A DNA stretch of 22,302 nucleotides, taken from contig DGKK01000040.1 of assembly GCA_002387725.1 (NCBI GenBank), forward strand, positions 33,645-55,946, in the 5' to 3' direction. Position numbers and translations under genes: made by a program. Below, in pieces: positions 22,143 through 22,302 of this stretch. The DNA is from Nitrospirae bacterium UBA4572. GTDB taxonomy: Bacteria > Nitrospirota > Leptospirillia > Leptospirillales > Leptospirillaceae. The notes under the pieces were generated by a model. That model was not told the DNA's origin. It ran no database searches and saw only the letters and a list, made by a program, of their open reading frames with translations. Each line of letters starts with the position of its first letter. Position 1 is the stretch's first letter.

Positions 22143-22302
22143 GATGAAGATGATCTTACCATAGGAAGGGGAGGAAGAATGAGTATTTCTCTAAGTTTCT
22201 ATCTTTAAATGATAAAATTATTAAAAAAGAGTGGTTCTGCCTTTTGGCAATGATCTTTTTTTTCGGGGACATCCTAAGTATTCCTAAGAACCGCAATTGA
22301 CT
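22143..22302. other. AT-rich intergenic tail
   Basis: The base composition drops sharply from about 22180 to the end of the window. A ribosome-binding-like GGGGAGGAAGA is followed by a frame of only nine codons (22179-22208). The heptamer TCCTAAG occurs twice, ten bases apart (22272-22289 area). TGCCTTTTGGCA, near 22239-22250, is a short stem followed by eight T residues, a weak terminator-like element. No gene is supported here. Confidence 0.4.

Noticed and set aside
21618..22208. Open frame of 196 codons on the + strand opposite queF
   Set aside because: The - strand encodes QueF with its catalytic Cys and Asp; the + frame is only its complement.
1..22302. tRNA, rRNA, CRISPR array, insertion sequence or prophage
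   Set aside because: No clover-leaf signatures, spaced repeats, transposase or integrase motifs were found by eye; apart from short gaps the window is filled by housekeeping and signalling genes.

Overview
This is a GC-rich, gene-dense bacterial chromosome segment. Almost every gene is on the + strand, and most are packed into overlapping, translationally coupled runs (ATGA/GTGA junctions) with strong GGAGG-type ribosome binding sites. It is core chromosome: no insertion sequence, integrase, CRISPR array, tRNA or rRNA is visible. The lptC-lptA-lptB and TolC genes show a Gram-negative, two-membrane cell. The gene mix, the base composition and a fluoride riboswitch make an acidophilic Nitrospirota of the Leptospirillum type my best guess. 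That is inference from content only and no search was run.

Layout. (1) 1-1908: cofactor genes, with the 3' end of nadC, then birA (biotin-protein ligase) and a divergent coaX (type III pantothenate kinase). (2) 1878-4777: a previously unlisted 49-codon membrane mini-gene lies on the - strand. Divergent from it is a roughly 400-base leader holding a clear fluoride (crcB-type) riboswitch, followed by an EmrA-like membrane-fusion gene and a TolC-like outer-membrane gene. No inner-membrane pump is adjacent. (3) 4981-6065: a Host_attach-family protein coupled to a phosphoribosyltransferase. (4) 6170-8023: a GAF-PAS-PAS-GGDEF diguanylate cyclase with an intact catalytic motif and an inhibitory I-site.

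(5) 8301-14284: malate dehydrogenase with its own promoter, then lptC-lptA-lptB (LPS transport), rpoN (sigma-54), long-form hpf (ribosome hibernation) and rapZ. This resembles the proteobacterial lpt-rpoN-hpf-ptsN-rapZ cluster, but ptsN and the kds genes are missing. (6) 14338-18967: an LPP20-like lipoprotein, aroC, aroK and aroB of the shikimate pathway, and a GAF-GAF-ANTAR RNA-binding antiterminator coupled to aroB. (7) 19015-21636: a four-helix membrane protein, a secreted DUF1571-like protein, and an unrecognised 416-residue protein with a plausible promoter of its own. (8) 21645-22302: queF (queuosine precursor reductase) on the - strand, convergent with the previous gene, then an AT-rich stretch with a strong hairpin.

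The most interesting item is the fluoride riboswitch placed ahead of an EmrA/TolC-type export pair rather than a known fluoride channel or antiporter. At low pH fluoride enters cells as HF, so a fluoride-induced envelope export system would make sense in an acidophile, but the target assignment is not proven. Other items worth following are the mini-gene, the CoaX without its first phosphate-binding motif, and the ANTAR protein in the aro operon.
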